DNA of 64,000 nt from JANWXR01 sp964608265 (GTDB taxonomy: Bacteria; Chloroflexota; Anaerolineae; Anaerolineales; UBA6663), in the NCBI GenBank assembly GCA_964608265.1, contig CAZSNP010000014.1:1-64000 (forward strand), written 5' to 3'. Every line of letters begins with the position of its first letter. The first letter of the stretch is position 1. Below, one piece after another: positions 15,375 through 24,894 of this stretch. A program made the translations under genes and the position numbers. The notes beneath the pieces were generated by a model. The model worked only from the letters and a program-made list of their open reading frames with translations, had not been told where the DNA came from and did no database searches.

Positions 15375-16235
15375 ATGAACAACATGCAGGGCAAAGTAGT
15401 GCTGGTCACCGGCGCGACCGCCGGGATCGGGGAGGCGACGGCGCGCGAGCTGGCACGGCTGGGTGCGACGGTGGTGGGGGCCGGCCGCAACGCCGAGAAG
15501 TGTGCGCGCGTCGCCGAGAGCATCCGCGCCGCGAGCGACAACGCCTCGGTTGAGTTCCTCGTCGCGGACCTGTCCGTGCAGGCCGAGGTCCACAAACTCG
15601 CGGCGGAGTTCAAACGGAAATACGCGCGGCTGGACGTGCTCATCAATAATGCCGGCGCCTACTTCATGCGGCGCCGGGAAAGCGCGGACGGCATCGAGCT
15701 GACCTGGGCCCTCAACCACCTCGCTTACTTTCTACTTGCTACGTCTCTGCTCGACGTGCTCAAGGCCTCCGCGCCCGCCCGCATCGTCAACGTCTCGTCC
15801 GAGGCGCATCGCGGGTCGAAGCTCAACTTCGACGATCTCGAGAACCGGCGCAGCTACAACGGCTTCCCGGCCTACGGCCAATCGAAGCTGGCCAACGTGC
15901 TGTTCACCTACGAACTGGCGCGCCGGCTGGTGGGCACGGGCGTCACTGCCAATGTCCTGCATCCCGGCTTCGTCGCCACCCAGTTCGGGCACAACAACGG
16001 CGCGGTCGTGCGCGCCCTCATGCGCCTCGTCCAGCGATTCGGCGGGCTATCGCCCGAACAGGGCGCGCAGACCTCGCTCCACCTGGCGGCCTCGCCGGAG
16101 GTCGAAGGCGTGACGGGCCAATACTTCGACAACCGCCGCGCCGTGCCGTCCTCGCCCGCGTCATACGACGAAGCGGGCGCGCGCCGGCTATGGGAGATCA
16201 GCGAGCGCATGACGGCCCTGCAAACGGCGGCTTGA
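15375..16235 (+). CDS. Short-chain dehydrogenase/reductase (retinol-dehydrogenase-like)
   Basis: A 286-residue protein starting MNNMQGKVVLVTG at 15375. The coenzyme loop is TGATAGIGEATA with a following GAGRN that favours NADP(H). NNAG, a Ser in IVNVSSEAH and the catalytic YGQSK follow in classical SDR order, and FDDLENRRSYNGFPAYGQSKLAN is the pattern of retinol-dehydrogenase-like SDRs. The substrate is unknown. It is followed closely by the methyltransferase gene. Confidence 0.9.
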   Translation: MNNMQGKVVLVTGATAGIGEATARELARLGATVVGAGRNAEKCARVAESIRAASDNASVEFLVADLSVQAEVHKLAAEFKRKYARLDVLINNAGAYFMRRRESADGIELTWALNHLAYFLLATSLLDVLKASAPARIVNVSSEAHRGSKLNFDDLENRRSYNGFPAYGQSKLANVLFTYELARRLVGTGVTANVLHPGFVATQFGHNNGAVVRALMRLVQRFGGLSPEQGAQTSLHLAASPEVEGVTGQYFDNRRAVPSSPASYDEAGARRLWEISERMTALQTAA

Positions 16236-16237
16236 CG

Positions 16238-16243
16238 TACAAT
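16238..16243 (+). promoter_or_regulatory. -10 box of the methyltransferase gene (leaderless spacing)
   Basis: TACAAT lies between the SDR stop and the GTG at 16250, with six bases between box and start codon. Confidence 0.5.
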
Positions 16244-16249
16244 TCGGGC

Positions 16250-17113
16250 GTGGTCGAGACGACGTATTCCTTTGCCCGTTACCTCTCCGCCAAGAAAACG
16301 ATTGATGACCGCGCGCTGAACGCGCAGGTTTGGGAGGCGCTGGCGCGCGCCCTGCCCGCCGGCCCGCTGCGGGCGCTCGAAGTGGGCTGCGGCATCGGCA
16401 CGATGGTGGAGCGTGCGCTCGAACGCGGGCTGGTGCGGCGCGGCGCGTACACGGCGGTGGATAAGGAACCGGACAACATCGCCGTCGCGCGCGAGCGGCT
16501 CGCCCCCCTCGCCGCGCGCTTCCCCGAAGTGCAGCTCGATCTACGGAGCGAGTGTGCCCTCAAGTTCTCGGCGCGGCCCGAACATCGCGGCCAATACGAC
16601 CTCGTCATCGCGCACGCGTTTTTGGATCTGCTCCACCTGCCCAGCGCCGTGCCGCTCTTCCTGCGCACCCTCCGGCCCGGTGGGCTGTTCTATTTCACCC
16701 TCAACTTCGATGGGGCAACGCTCTTTCAACCCGAGATTGATCCGGCGTTCGATGCGCTGATCGAGTCGCTCTACCATCGCACGATGGATGAGCGCTTGAC
16801 CGATGGGCAGCCCTCCGGCGACAGCCGCAGCGGGCGCCATCTCTTCGGCGAGCTGCGGGCCGCCGGGGCGCATCTCCTCGCGGCGGGCAGTTCCGATTGG
16901 ACGGTCTTCGCCGGGCCGCACGGCTACCCCGCCGACGAGGCGTACTTCCTCCACTTCATCATCCACACCGTGGGCGGCGCCCTGCGCGGCCAACCCGAAC
17001 TCGACCCGCAGCGCTTCGAGGGCTGGGTCGCCGAACGCCACGCGCAGATCGAACGCGGCGAACTGGCCTACGTCGCCCACCAAATGGATTTTTGTGGCCG
17101 GGTCGCTGAGTGA
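16250..17113 (+). CDS. SAM-dependent methyltransferase
   Basis: A 287-residue class I methyltransferase. The GTG at 16250 is taken as start because it directly follows a -10 box and the upstream extension overlaps the SDR gene. SAM-binding motif I is ALEVGCGIGTMVERA (about residues 43-57), motif II has AVDKEPDNIAVARE, and post-motif strands QYDLVIAHAFLDLL and LRPGGLFYFTLNFDG follow. The C-terminal 110 residues (SGRHLFGELRAAG onward) are of a type seen in unassigned methyltransferases. Substrate not known. Confidence 0.85.
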   Translation: MVETTYSFARYLSAKKTIDDRALNAQVWEALARALPAGPLRALEVGCGIGTMVERALERGLVRRGAYTAVDKEPDNIAVARERLAPLAARFPEVQLDLRSECALKFSARPEHRGQYDLVIAHAFLDLLHLPSAVPLFLRTLRPGGLFYFTLNFDGATLFQPEIDPAFDALIESLYHRTMDERLTDGQPSGDSRSGRHLFGELRAAGAHLLAAGSSDWTVFAGPHGYPADEAYFLHFIIHTVGGALRGQPELDPQRFEGWVAERHAQIERGELAYVAHQMDFCGRVAE

Positions 17114-17122
17114 GGCGAACGG

Positions 17123-18010
17123 CTAACGCAGGCCGCGCACGATGGGCTGCCAGCCGGTGGGGGGATGTTCGATGAGGCGGCGCGTCGCGGCCACGGCGGC
17201 GCGGTGCGGCTCGCCGGAGGCCAACAGCTCGCGCGCGGGCAACGGCTGCCCCACCGCCACCCGCACCGTCACCCCCTGATAGCCGCGCCACAGAATCTGC
17301 AACATGGCCGCCATCTTCTCCTTGTCTTTTTGCGTGCGCCGTAACCGCAGCAGCGGATGGCGTTGCGGCGCAGGATGCAACACCCCGCTGACGATGGCCG
17401 GCACGATCACGGTCTCCGGCACGAGGCGCGCGAACAGCGACACGCTGTCGGACCAGCGGTCGAGCGACTCGGCGGCGCCGGGCTGCACCGCCGGGTCCGG
17501 CTCGATTTCGCCGGCGGGGAAGGTGAGCACGGCGCGGCCCGCGCGCAACTCGGCGACCACCGCGCGCGCCACCGGCATCCGCTGCGCCGGGTCGGGCGAC
17601 ACATAGATGAGCTGGCGGCTGGTGTGGGTGAGGGTCTTGAGGAAGGGGCGTTCGAGGGCGACGATGCGCAGGTCGGGGCGACCGAGCGCGACGAACAGCG
17701 CGGCAGTATCGGCCATGCCGGGGTGATTGGCGAGCACGAGGGCGGGGCCGCTGGCGGGCAGGTGTTCGCGCCCGGCGACGAGCAATTCGCGCAGATAGCG
17801 TTTGAGGATCCACGCCGCGCCGTCCGGCAAACCGCGCTCGGCGACCAGCGCATCGTACGTCGCCACCTGCTCGGCGAAGCGGCGCGCGGGCAGCCACATC
17901 ACCCGTTCGAGCAAGCCGCGCCCGCGCCGCAACCCCGCCCAGCCGAGCGAGTCGAAGAAATCGTCGAGGTTGATGCGGGTGAGGGCGTCAATCGTCGCGG
18001 CGGAGGCCAT
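17123..18010 (-). CDS. PlsC-type 1-acylglycerol-3-phosphate acyltransferase-like protein
   Basis: A 295-residue protein from the ATG at 18010. The acyltransferase block is recognisable: ANHPGMAD (the NHxxxxD catalytic motif, the Asp shifted as NHPGMAD) near residue 105, FLKTLTHTSRQLIYV, and TFPAGEIEPDP (the FPEG/S-like phosphate-binding motif) near residue 175. No membrane helix is clear, so it would act at the membrane face, adding an acyl chain to a lipid precursor. It converges on the methyltransferase gene with nine bases between the stops. Confidence 0.78.
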   Translation of the reverse strand: MASAATIDALTRINLDDFFDSLGWAGLRRGRGLLERVMWLPARRFAEQVATYDALVAERGLPDGAAWILKRYLRELLVAGREHLPASGPALVLANHPGMADTAALFVALGRPDLRIVALERPFLKTLTHTSRQLIYVSPDPAQRMPVARAVVAELRAGRAVLTFPAGEIEPDPAVQPGAAESLDRWSDSVSLFARLVPETVIVPAIVSGVLHPAPQRHPLLRLRRTQKDKEKMAAMLQILWRGYQGVTVRVAVGQPLPARELLASGEPHRAAVAATRRLIEHPPTGWQPIVRGLR

Positions 18011-18016
18011 GCCGCG

Positions 18017-18022
18017 ATTGTA
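18017..18022 (-). promoter_or_regulatory. -10 box of the acyltransferase gene (leaderless spacing)
   Basis: TACAAT on the minus strand is separated from the ATG at 18010 by six bases. Confidence 0.5.
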
Positions 18023-18087
18023 CCCCCTCGTTCCCTCATCGCCGCGCAAACGAGGCCGGCCACGAATGCGCGGCGACGGGGGGATGA

Positions 18088-18477
18088 TTACGGATGTTGC
18101 GGCGCGCCGCAGCCGAGGCAGGCATGCGCGCCCGCCGGAACCTCGCGGCCACAGTAGCGGCATTCAATGCGCGGCTTCGGTTCGGGAGCAGCGGCCTGCA
18201 CCGGCGGGGTATCGGCCCACGGGGTGGGCGGCGCGCCGGTGGCCGGTTGTGAATTGCGCGGCTGTGGCGGCGCGGGGGACGGGGGCGGCGACTGCCCGGC
18301 GTCGTGCTGCCGCGTGGCCTCCTCGATGATGCGGCCGATGATCATCGCGGGGATGACCCAACCGCCCATGCCGCCCATCCTGCCCCAACCCCGGCGCCGG
18401 CCCCAGCCGCGCCCGCCGAAGCCGCCGCGGCCTAACCCACCAAAGATCATCCTGGCAATATCGTCACCGTCGAACAT
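18088..18477 (-). CDS. Gly/Arg-rich small protein with C-terminal zinc ribbon
   Basis: A 129-residue protein from the ATG at 18477, with AGGAGAG just upstream. Residues about 10-45 are Gly/Arg/Trp-rich (GGLGRGGFGGRGWGRRRGWG), then a short hydrophobic stretch (WVIPAMIIGRIIEEA), a Pro-rich linker, and a C-terminal zinc ribbon with CRYCGREVPAGAHACLGCG (two CxxC pairs). The combination suggests a nucleic-acid- or protein-binding accessory protein, but no family is recognised. Confidence 0.7.
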   Translation of the reverse strand: MFDGDDIARMIFGGLGRGGFGGRGWGRRRGWGRMGGMGGWVIPAMIIGRIIEEATRQHDAGQSPPPSPAPPQPRNSQPATGAPPTPWADTPPVQAAAPEPKPRIECRYCGREVPAGAHACLGCGAPQHP

Positions 18478-18568
18478 TGTCGTCTCTCCTGTGCTGTCTG
18501 ATTCTACGCCGATTGCGCATGGCTGTGGCAGTGATTTTCTGCCAACAGCCTGACGATAACGCCGATGA

Positions 18569-18574
18569 TATACT
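18569..18574 (+). promoter_or_regulatory. -10 box of the BtpA-family gene (leaderless spacing)
   Basis: TATACT with six bases before the ATG at 18581; no Shine-Dalgarno sequence fits. Confidence 0.55.
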
Positions 18575-18580
18575 CGGCGC

Positions 18581-19372
18581 ATGTTCCCCAACCCCAAACC
18601 CGTCATCGCGATGATTCACGTGGGCGCGCTGCCCGGCACGCCTGCGAGCAAGGACCCTGTGCCGGCCATCGTCGAGGCGGCGGTGCGCGAGGCGCGGCTG
18701 TATCGCGCCGCCGGGGTGGATGGCATCGCCATCGAGAACATGCACGACCTGCCGTATCTGCGCGGGCGCGTCGGGCCGGAGATCGTGGCGGCGATGACGC
18801 TCGTCGGGCGGGCGGTGAAGGCCGAGAGCGGGCTGCCGTGCGGGATTCAGATCCTGGCCGGGGCCAACCTCGAGGCGCTGGCGGTCGCGCACGCCGCCGG
18901 CCTCGACTTCATCCGCGCCGAGGGCTTTGTGTTCGCGCATATCGCCGACGAGGGCTTCATCCAATCCTCCGCCGCCGAGCTGCTGCGCTATCGCAAGCTC
19001 ATCGGCGCCGAGCGGGTGCAGGTGTGGACGGACATCAAAAAGAAACACTCGGCCCACGCCCTCACCGCCGACATCAGCCTGGGCGCGACGGCCGAGACCG
19101 CCGAGTTCATGCGGGCCGACGCCGTCATCGTGACCGGCAACGTCACCGGCGACCCGCCCAAAGTCGCCGATGTGCGCGAGGCCAGGGCCCACTGCAAGCT
19201 GCCCGTGCTCCTCGGCAGCGGCGTGGATGTGAACAACATCGCCGAGTTCTATCCCGAGGCCGACGGCTTCATCATCGGCTCGCACTTCAAAGTGAACGGC
19301 TACTGGGCCAACACCGTGGACGATGAGCGCGTGCGCGCCTTCATGCGGAAGGTGAAGGAACTGCGGGGGTGA
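18581..19372 (+). CDS. BtpA/SgcQ-family TIM-barrel protein
   Basis: A 263-residue protein with the family signature IAMIHVGALPGTP at the start, then AGVDGIAIENMHDLPY, GIQILAGANLEALAVA, DFIRAEGFVFAHIADEG, DIKKKHS and VTGNVTGDPP, and a final phosphate-binding half (PVLLGSGVDVNNI, DGFIIGSHFK). In cyanobacteria BtpA is needed for photosystem I stability; in other bacteria members (SgcQ) sit in sugar operons. This window holds no photosystem gene, so the photosynthetic role should not be assumed. Confidence 0.88.
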   Translation: MFPNPKPVIAMIHVGALPGTPASKDPVPAIVEAAVREARLYRAAGVDGIAIENMHDLPYLRGRVGPEIVAAMTLVGRAVKAESGLPCGIQILAGANLEALAVAHAAGLDFIRAEGFVFAHIADEGFIQSSAAELLRYRKLIGAERVQVWTDIKKKHSAHALTADISLGATAETAEFMRADAVIVTGNVTGDPPKVADVREARAHCKLPVLLGSGVDVNNIAEFYPEADGFIIGSHFKVNGYWANTVDDERVRAFMRKVKELRG

Positions 19373-19437
19373 CGACGGACGACGGACGACGGACGACCGT
19401 TCACTGTTTACTGGCAACCGTTGACTGGAGACTGGCA
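19373..19437. repeat. Short GACGACG tandem and related spacer
   Basis: Four near-perfect GACGACG/GACGGAC units follow the BtpA stop, then an ACTGTTTACTGGCAACCGTTGACTGGAG-like stretch. Similar GACGGATGACGATGGACGACTGATGACGG phrases lie at 38893-38935. Confidence 0.5.
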
Positions 19438-19587
19438 ATGACACGCTCAACCAAAACGATGGTGATGCGGGTGCTGGCGATTGTGCTGATTGCGCTGGGG
19501 CTGGCCGTGCTGGTCAACCTCGCCCCGGCGAACTTCCTCGTGGCAGTGGCGATATTGACCGGGGTGTTGATGTTGATGGGGTGGTGA
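19438..19587 (+). CDS. Small two-helix membrane protein (49 aa)
   Basis: Starting at the ATG at 19438, the peptide has a basic N-terminus (MTRSTKTMVMR) and two hydrophobic helices, VLAIVLIALGLAVLV and FLVAVAILTGVLMLMGW, joined by NLAPAN. The hydrophobic pattern is unlikely by chance in this GC-rich background. No family is recognised and no role can be proposed. A longer in-frame start at 19369 would translate the upstream tandem repeat and is rejected. Confidence 0.5.
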   Translation: MTRSTKTMVMRVLAIVLIALGLAVLVNLAPANFLVAVAILTGVLMLMGW

Positions 19588-19661
19588 GGCGTGATACACG
19601 ATGCGTGTCATGCGAGGCCCAGGTCAATGGCCGAACCACTGCCATGACCGAGCCTCACGTT
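19588..19661. other. Intergenic stem-loop region
   Basis: GAGGC ... GCCTC with an inner imperfect stem GGTCAATGGC / GCCATGACC (19615-19655). It separates the small membrane gene from the converging sulfurtransferase gene and may stop transcription, though no T-run is present. Confidence 0.35.
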
Positions 19662-20522
19662 TCACGCGTCACGCTTCACGGGTCTTTGCGGATCGCTGCT
19701 CCACTCGCTCCAACTGCCGGCGTAGAGTTTGCTGCCGGTGAGGCCGGCCACCTCCATGGCCAGCACGTTGTGCGCGGCGCTCACGCCCGAGCCGCAGTAG
19801 TGCCCGACGTTTTCCACCGCCGCCTCCCCGATCAATTGCCGAAACTTTTCGCGTAAGTCCTCCGGCGCGAGGAATGTGCCGTCGGCGTTGGCGTTGTTTT
19901 TGTAGAAGCCATTGACCGCGCCGGGGATATGGCCGGGCACGCGGTCGAGCGGCTCGACCTCACCGCGATAACGCTCCGGGGCGCGCGCGTCAATCAACAC
20001 CTTCGCCCCGCCCAGCCAGTGTGCCGCCACCTCGTCGGCGGTGAGCAGCAGCGTGGGCTGCGGCTTCCCGGCGTATACGGTCGCCGCGCGGGATTCGGCC
20101 TCCGCGCGCACCGGCCTCCCCTCGCGCGTCCACTTCGCGAATCCCCCATCCAGCACCGCCACGGCCGTATGCCCGAGGTAGCGCAACATCCACCACAGCC
20201 GGCTGGCGTACATGCCGATGTCCTGATCGTAGGCGACGACCTGCGTCGCGGGCGTGATGCCCCACGCGCCGAGCGTGCGCTGAAACGCTCCCCAATCCGG
20301 CAGGGGATGGCGGCCGTTGCGGCCCGTCTTGCGCCCGCTGAGGTCGTCATCGAGGTGGGCGTAGACGGCGCCGGGGAGGTGGGCGGCGCGGTAGAGCTGC
20401 GCGCCCCAATCCACGTTGGTCAAATCGAAGCGGCAGTCCACCACCGCCCAGCCGGGGCCGGCGAGGTGGGCGAAGAGTTCGCTGGCGAGTTCGTCGGTGG
20501 TGATGAGGGTCGAGAAGGGCAT
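19662..20522 (-). CDS. Thiosulfate/3-mercaptopyruvate sulfurtransferase (tandem rhodanese)
   Basis: A 286-residue protein from the ATG at 20522. The N-terminal inactive rhodanese domain (about 5-140) has VVDCRFDL and the C-terminal active domain has the persulfide-forming C243 in HYCGSGVSAAHN. PGHIPGAVN and ERYRGEVEP are family marks. The loop CGSGVS is closer to the mercaptopyruvate type (CGxGVT) than to CRKGVT of thiosulfate enzymes. It transfers sulfur to thiols or cyanide in the cytoplasm. Confidence 0.9.
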   Translation of the reverse strand: MPFSTLITTDELASELFAHLAGPGWAVVDCRFDLTNVDWGAQLYRAAHLPGAVYAHLDDDLSGRKTGRNGRHPLPDWGAFQRTLGAWGITPATQVVAYDQDIGMYASRLWWMLRYLGHTAVAVLDGGFAKWTREGRPVRAEAESRAATVYAGKPQPTLLLTADEVAAHWLGGAKVLIDARAPERYRGEVEPLDRVPGHIPGAVNGFYKNNANADGTFLAPEDLREKFRQLIGEAAVENVGHYCGSGVSAAHNVLAMEVAGLTGSKLYAGSWSEWSSDPQRPVKRDA

Positions 20523-20528
20523 AGGGAT

Positions 20529-20617
20529 ATTGAACCGCAAAGGGGCGCAGACTGCGCATGCAAAGAGCGCAAAGGTTCGCTTCTTGCTTTGCGGCCTTTG
20601 CGCTCTTTGCGGTTTCA
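20529..20617. repeat. Nested intergenic inverted repeat (CGCAAAG family)
   Basis: A perfect 15-bp stem CAAAGAGCGCAAAGG (20561-20575) pairs with 20595-20609, within an outer TTGAACCGCAAAG / CTTTGCGGTTTCAA pair. It lies between tRNA-Ser and the sulfurtransferase gene. Confidence 0.7.
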
Positions 20618-20627
20618 AGCCTTTCAG

Positions 20628-20715
20628 CGGAGAGGGTGAGATTCGAACTCACGGTAGCGCGAGGCGCTACAACGGTTTTCGAGACCGCCCCATTCGTCCA
20701 CTCTGGCACCTCTCC
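20628..20715 (-). tRNA. tRNA-Ser (anticodon CGA)
   Basis: Read on the minus strand, the 88-base gene begins GGAGAGG and its 3' end pairs as CCTCTCC, with a G discriminator. The anticodon arm is GCGGT-CTCGAAA-ACCGT with CGA in the loop, the T arm contains GTTCGAATC, and a long variable arm (TAGCGCCTCGCGCTA) is the class II mark of serine tRNAs. It reads UCG codons. CCA is not encoded. Confidence 0.95.
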
Positions 20716-20883
20716 AGTCGCGAGCGGGATTATACGGGCGCGGGCGGCGCGTGTCGAGATCGCCACACGCATCGGCCCCGATGGCACACCTCTTGCACTA
20801 TCCCCAACCATCTCCAACGGCAGAAAGAAAACTCTGCCCCTAACATGGCCTTGGTGGGTCATCGGATTTGGGAAGGGAACACA

Positions 20884-23800
20884 ATGCGAAATACGGTACA
20901 CGCAATGATGGTCGTCGCGGTGCGGATTGTGGTGGTGGGCGTGGTGGCGTTCGGCTCGCTGGTGGCGACGGCGCTGCAACCCGCGCCCGTTGTCGAGGCG
21001 GTGCCGCTCATCGGCATCGGGCTGAACGTACCGGGGCAGGTGGCCATCGGCAGCAGCGTCAACTTCACCGTATCGTTCGACAACACCGCGCCCAACGCGC
21101 CGGGCAACACCGGCTACGGCCCATTCATCGATCTGTACTTCCCGGTCGAGGGCGCGGATGGCGACGGCGCGGCGACCGACGATGGCATTGATTTCGTCAG
21201 CGCCACCTACCTCGGCACGGCGGTCACCGCCACACAGCTCACCTTCCCCGGCCCTGGCCCCACCGGCTGCGTCAACCATCCGTACGCCGTAGCCCCCATC
21301 ACCGGCGCGCCGCTGCAAGTGTGCGGCCCCTCGGGCGATAAGCTCGTTGTGCTGCAACTCCCGTTCGGCTCGTTCACGCCCGACCAGCCCGCCGCAGTCG
21401 TTAGCGTGCAGGCGGCGCTCAGCAACCTGGCTGACCTCGGCACGGCGCTGACCGTGCGCGCGCGCGGCGGCTATCAGTACGGCGCGACGCCCACGAGCGA
21501 CTGGTGCTGCCCGCCCTTCGACGCCACCATCCTTTCCGTCACCGACACCAACAGCCAGAACTGGACCCCGGCCTCCCCGGTGACGCCGACGCTGCTCACG
21601 CTCACCAAAACGTACAACGGCCCCGAGGACGAAACGGCCACCGGCCCGAACTTCCCGCGCCGCTACACCATCACGGCGACGTGGCCGAACGGGCAGCCCA
21701 TCGGCAACCTCACCATCACCGATACCCTCCCCAACAACATCGCTTTCACAAGCGTGATCTCGACCACGCCCGCCGGCGCAACCGTCGTGGATACCCCGAC
21801 GGTGGGGGCCGCGGCCAACCCGCCGAACAACGACCTGGTGGTGACGTGGCCGGTGACGCTGACCGGCGGCTCGGCCACGGTGGTATTCGAATACTTCGTG
21901 CCCCTCACCGATGCGACCGGCTCGCGCGTGCTCAACGCAAACAGCGGCGACGACGCCACCTCGCCCGATAACGCCGAAGCCTCCGCCGGGTGGGATCCGA
22001 TTGACTCGCGCGACCCCGTGACGCCGGCCTCCGTGAGTGTGGGCACCATCGACCACACGCTCAACGACAAGTCCATCGCCATCCAGAAATCCGTCACGCC
22101 CGGCCTCGTCACCCCCGGCTCGACGCTGACGTACACGCTCAATTTCCAGGTCTCCGATTTCTTTGCCTTCAACAGCGTCGTCATCTCCGATACGTTCTCC
22201 GACGGGCAGCGGTGGGATAACACCTTCACGCCCACGCTGCTCATCAACGGCAACGCGTACACGCTGGCCGCCGCGCCGATGAACCCCGCCAACTTCACGG
22301 TGGATGTCTCCGAGATCGGCAACGACACCGACCCGGCCACCGACGGCACGACGACCGTGACCTTCCGCGTGTCGGATGAGACGGTCACGCGCGGCGAGGA
22401 TGGCCGGCTGGTCGGCGGCTGTGTGGATGAGGCCGGCGGCAGCGCCACGCCCGACTGCGGCGCGTACAACGACGGCCCGACCACCGGCACGCTCGTCTTC
22501 CGCACGGTCGTGCAGGATCAGTTCAGCGACACCTATCCCTCGGGCGACGCCTCGGTCGATCACGGCGACGTGCTCGACAACGCGGTGACGGTCAGCGGCG
22601 CGGTGCTCAACACCGCGACCTTCGCGCCCTCCGGCCAGAGTGAAAGCGACACCAGCGGCGCCGGTGTCAGCATCGTCTTCGGCGTGTTGAACAAGACCGT
22701 GTACGCCGTCAACGGCAGCACGACGTTCACCACCCCGGTGCGCGTGCGGCCCGGCGATACGGTCACGTACCGCATCACGTACTCGCTGCCGACGAGCGAC
22801 TTCGAAGACCTCGTCATCACCGACTATCTGCCGCTTCCGATATTTGACGCGAGTGAGATTACGGTCTTCAGCGACACGGTGAGCGCCGCCGCCCCGCCCG
22901 CCGGCACGTGGAAGTTCGGCCCGACCGAGACCTTCCGCGCGCTGGCCGGCAACAGCGTGGGCTGCCCGATTGCCGGCGTCGGCGACGGCACGCCGTGCAT
23001 GACCGTTGACACAAACAGCAATTCACTCGCCTTCAGCTACGGCGACTTCGACGACCCGGCCAACGCCGACACCGACATTGACCTGCTCTTCACCGTCACC
23101 GTCTCCGACGACCCGTTTGCCGACGGGCTGTTCCTCACCAATCAGGCCAACGCGGTCGAGGGCACCACCAACGCCGGCTCGCAGACGCTCAACGGCATCG
23201 TGCAGATTCAACTCACCGAGCCGGTGCTCAGCACGACCAAGGGCATCGTCGCCACCAGCAATCCCAACAACGTCTTCTCCCCCAGCCCGAACGCGCCGGT
23301 GAGCTTCAACGCGCCCGGGACCGTTGGCCCACGATGGGCCGGGGTCATCAATTCCACCAACCTCGTCACGACCACCATCAACAGCAACGTGAGCGGGGTG
23401 GATTCGGGCGACCTCGTGACCTTCGCCATCCTCATCTTCAACAGCGGCACGAGCACGGGCGGGGCCTTCGACATCACCATCACCGACACGCTGCCGGCGG
23501 GCTTCGTCATCCCCTCGGGCGGCCTCAACCTGCGCGTCTCGCACGGTGACCCGACCTCGGGCCTCACCTTCACCGGCCTCGGCGGCGGGCCTGATGCAAT
23601 TGCGAATACGGCCGATGACATCTTCGGCAGCGGCGTCGTGATCGATGACCCCGGCCCCAACCAGGGCGCCTGCCAGGCGCACGACGCGACCAACGGCTTG
23701 AACGTCGTCATCCTCACTTACGACCTGCAGCTCGACCCGACGGTGACGCCGTTGCAGAACATCGTCAACACCGCCTCGCTCACGCGCTACGCCGGCACCG

Positions 23801-24870
23801 AGGGCGGCCCCAATCACCTGCCCACGCCGCAAACCGACACCGCCACGACGACGATCGCCAACATCGCCGCCGGCAAATCGCTCATCAGCACCAGCGAGGC
23901 GCACACCAGCGGCACGCGCGTGGCCGTCGGCGAGATCGTGCGCTATCAGCTCACGGTCACCCTCACCGAGGGCACGCTGCCCAACGTCGTCGTCACCGAC
24001 ACGCTGCCCAACGGGCTGACGTTTTTGAATGACGGCACGGCCACGCTTGCCTTCGTCGCCAACAGCGGCACGCCCATCACGAGCACCACGCTTTCGGGCG
24101 CGGGCCTGGCCGTGACGGGCAACAGCAGCGCAATCACGCCGACGTTCACCATCCCCACGACGGCGACGACACCCTCGAGCTTCAGCACCGGCACCGACCC
24201 GGTCTTCAGCCTCGGCACGCTCGTCAACAGCGACACCGACCTCGACAACGAGTACGTCGTCATCCAATTCAACGCCATCGCCGACAACTCCGCCGCCGGC
24301 AGCAACGACGCCGGCGACAATCGCGACAATGCCTTCTCGGTGCGTGTCGGCGGCAACAGCCCGGTGACCTCGGGCAACGCGCGGGTCACCGTCGCCGAGC
24401 CGGCGCTGACGGTGAACAAAACCGCCGCGCCCACCTCCGCCGACGCCGGTGACACCATCACATACACGGTCACCATCAACAACGCCAGCGGCGCGAACAA
24501 CAGCACCGCCTTCGAGGCCGTCATCACCGACGCCCTGCCCGCGCTGATGAACCTCAACCTCGGCTCGGTGACGGTGACGACCGGCGGCACGGTGACGAAC
24601 ACGGCCAACCTCTCGGCCGGCAACACCCTCACCGTCACCGCCGACGCAATCGCGCCGGGCGGCAGCATCACGATTGTTTATCAAGCCACTGTGGATTTTG
24701 CGGTCGGCTCGGGGCAGGTGATTACGAACACGGCCACCGCGCTGTACACCAGCCTGCCGGGGACGGGGAGCAGCGGCAACCCGACGGGCAGCAACACGCC
24801 CGACCCCAGCGGCGGCCCGAACGGCGAGCGGAACGGCTCCGGCACGAGGGGATCGCGCAGACAGCGATGA
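20884..24870 (+). pseudogene. Giant DUF11-repeat secreted protein, 5' part (interrupted)
   Basis: From the ATG at 20884 the frame encodes 1328 residues. A signal peptide (MRNTVHAMMVVAVRIVVVGVVAFGSLVATA region) precedes a string of Ig-like DUF11 domains marked by repeated 'GDTITYTVTI...ITDALP' and 'VTDTLPNGLTF' phrases; at least five copies can be counted. Such proteins are exported, long and fibrous, usually adhesins or surface coats. The frame ends abruptly in a short non-native tail (TRGSRRQR) in the middle of a conserved linker (GPNGERNGSG), exactly where a 4.04-kb island begins; the rest of the repeat array resumes at 28878. A secreted truncated product is still possible. Confidence 0.82.
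24839..24844. repeat. CCGGCA, left boundary of the 4.04-kb insertion
   Basis: The same hexamer occurs at 28878-28883. Removing one copy plus the intervening DNA joins the codons as S-G-S-G-G-V-N-D and restores the frame, as expected for a target-site duplication or microhomology join. Confidence 0.55.
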
Positions 24871-24894
24871 AGATTCACATCGTTTGCAGAGGCC

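Noticed and set aside
18581..19372. BtpA-like gene taken as evidence of photosynthesis
   Set aside because: The family is common in non-photosynthetic bacteria and no photosystem, chlorophyll or chlorosome gene is in the window.
20416..20883. In-frame extension upstream of the DUF11 gene start
   Set aside because: It would translate through tRNA-Ser and the inverted repeat; the ATG at 20884 starts a clear signal peptide.
20347..24684. Long minus-strand frames (738 and 553 codons) opposite the DUF11 gene
   Set aside because: They are Arg/Gly/Val-rich shadows of a repetitive GC-rich gene and lack any domain.
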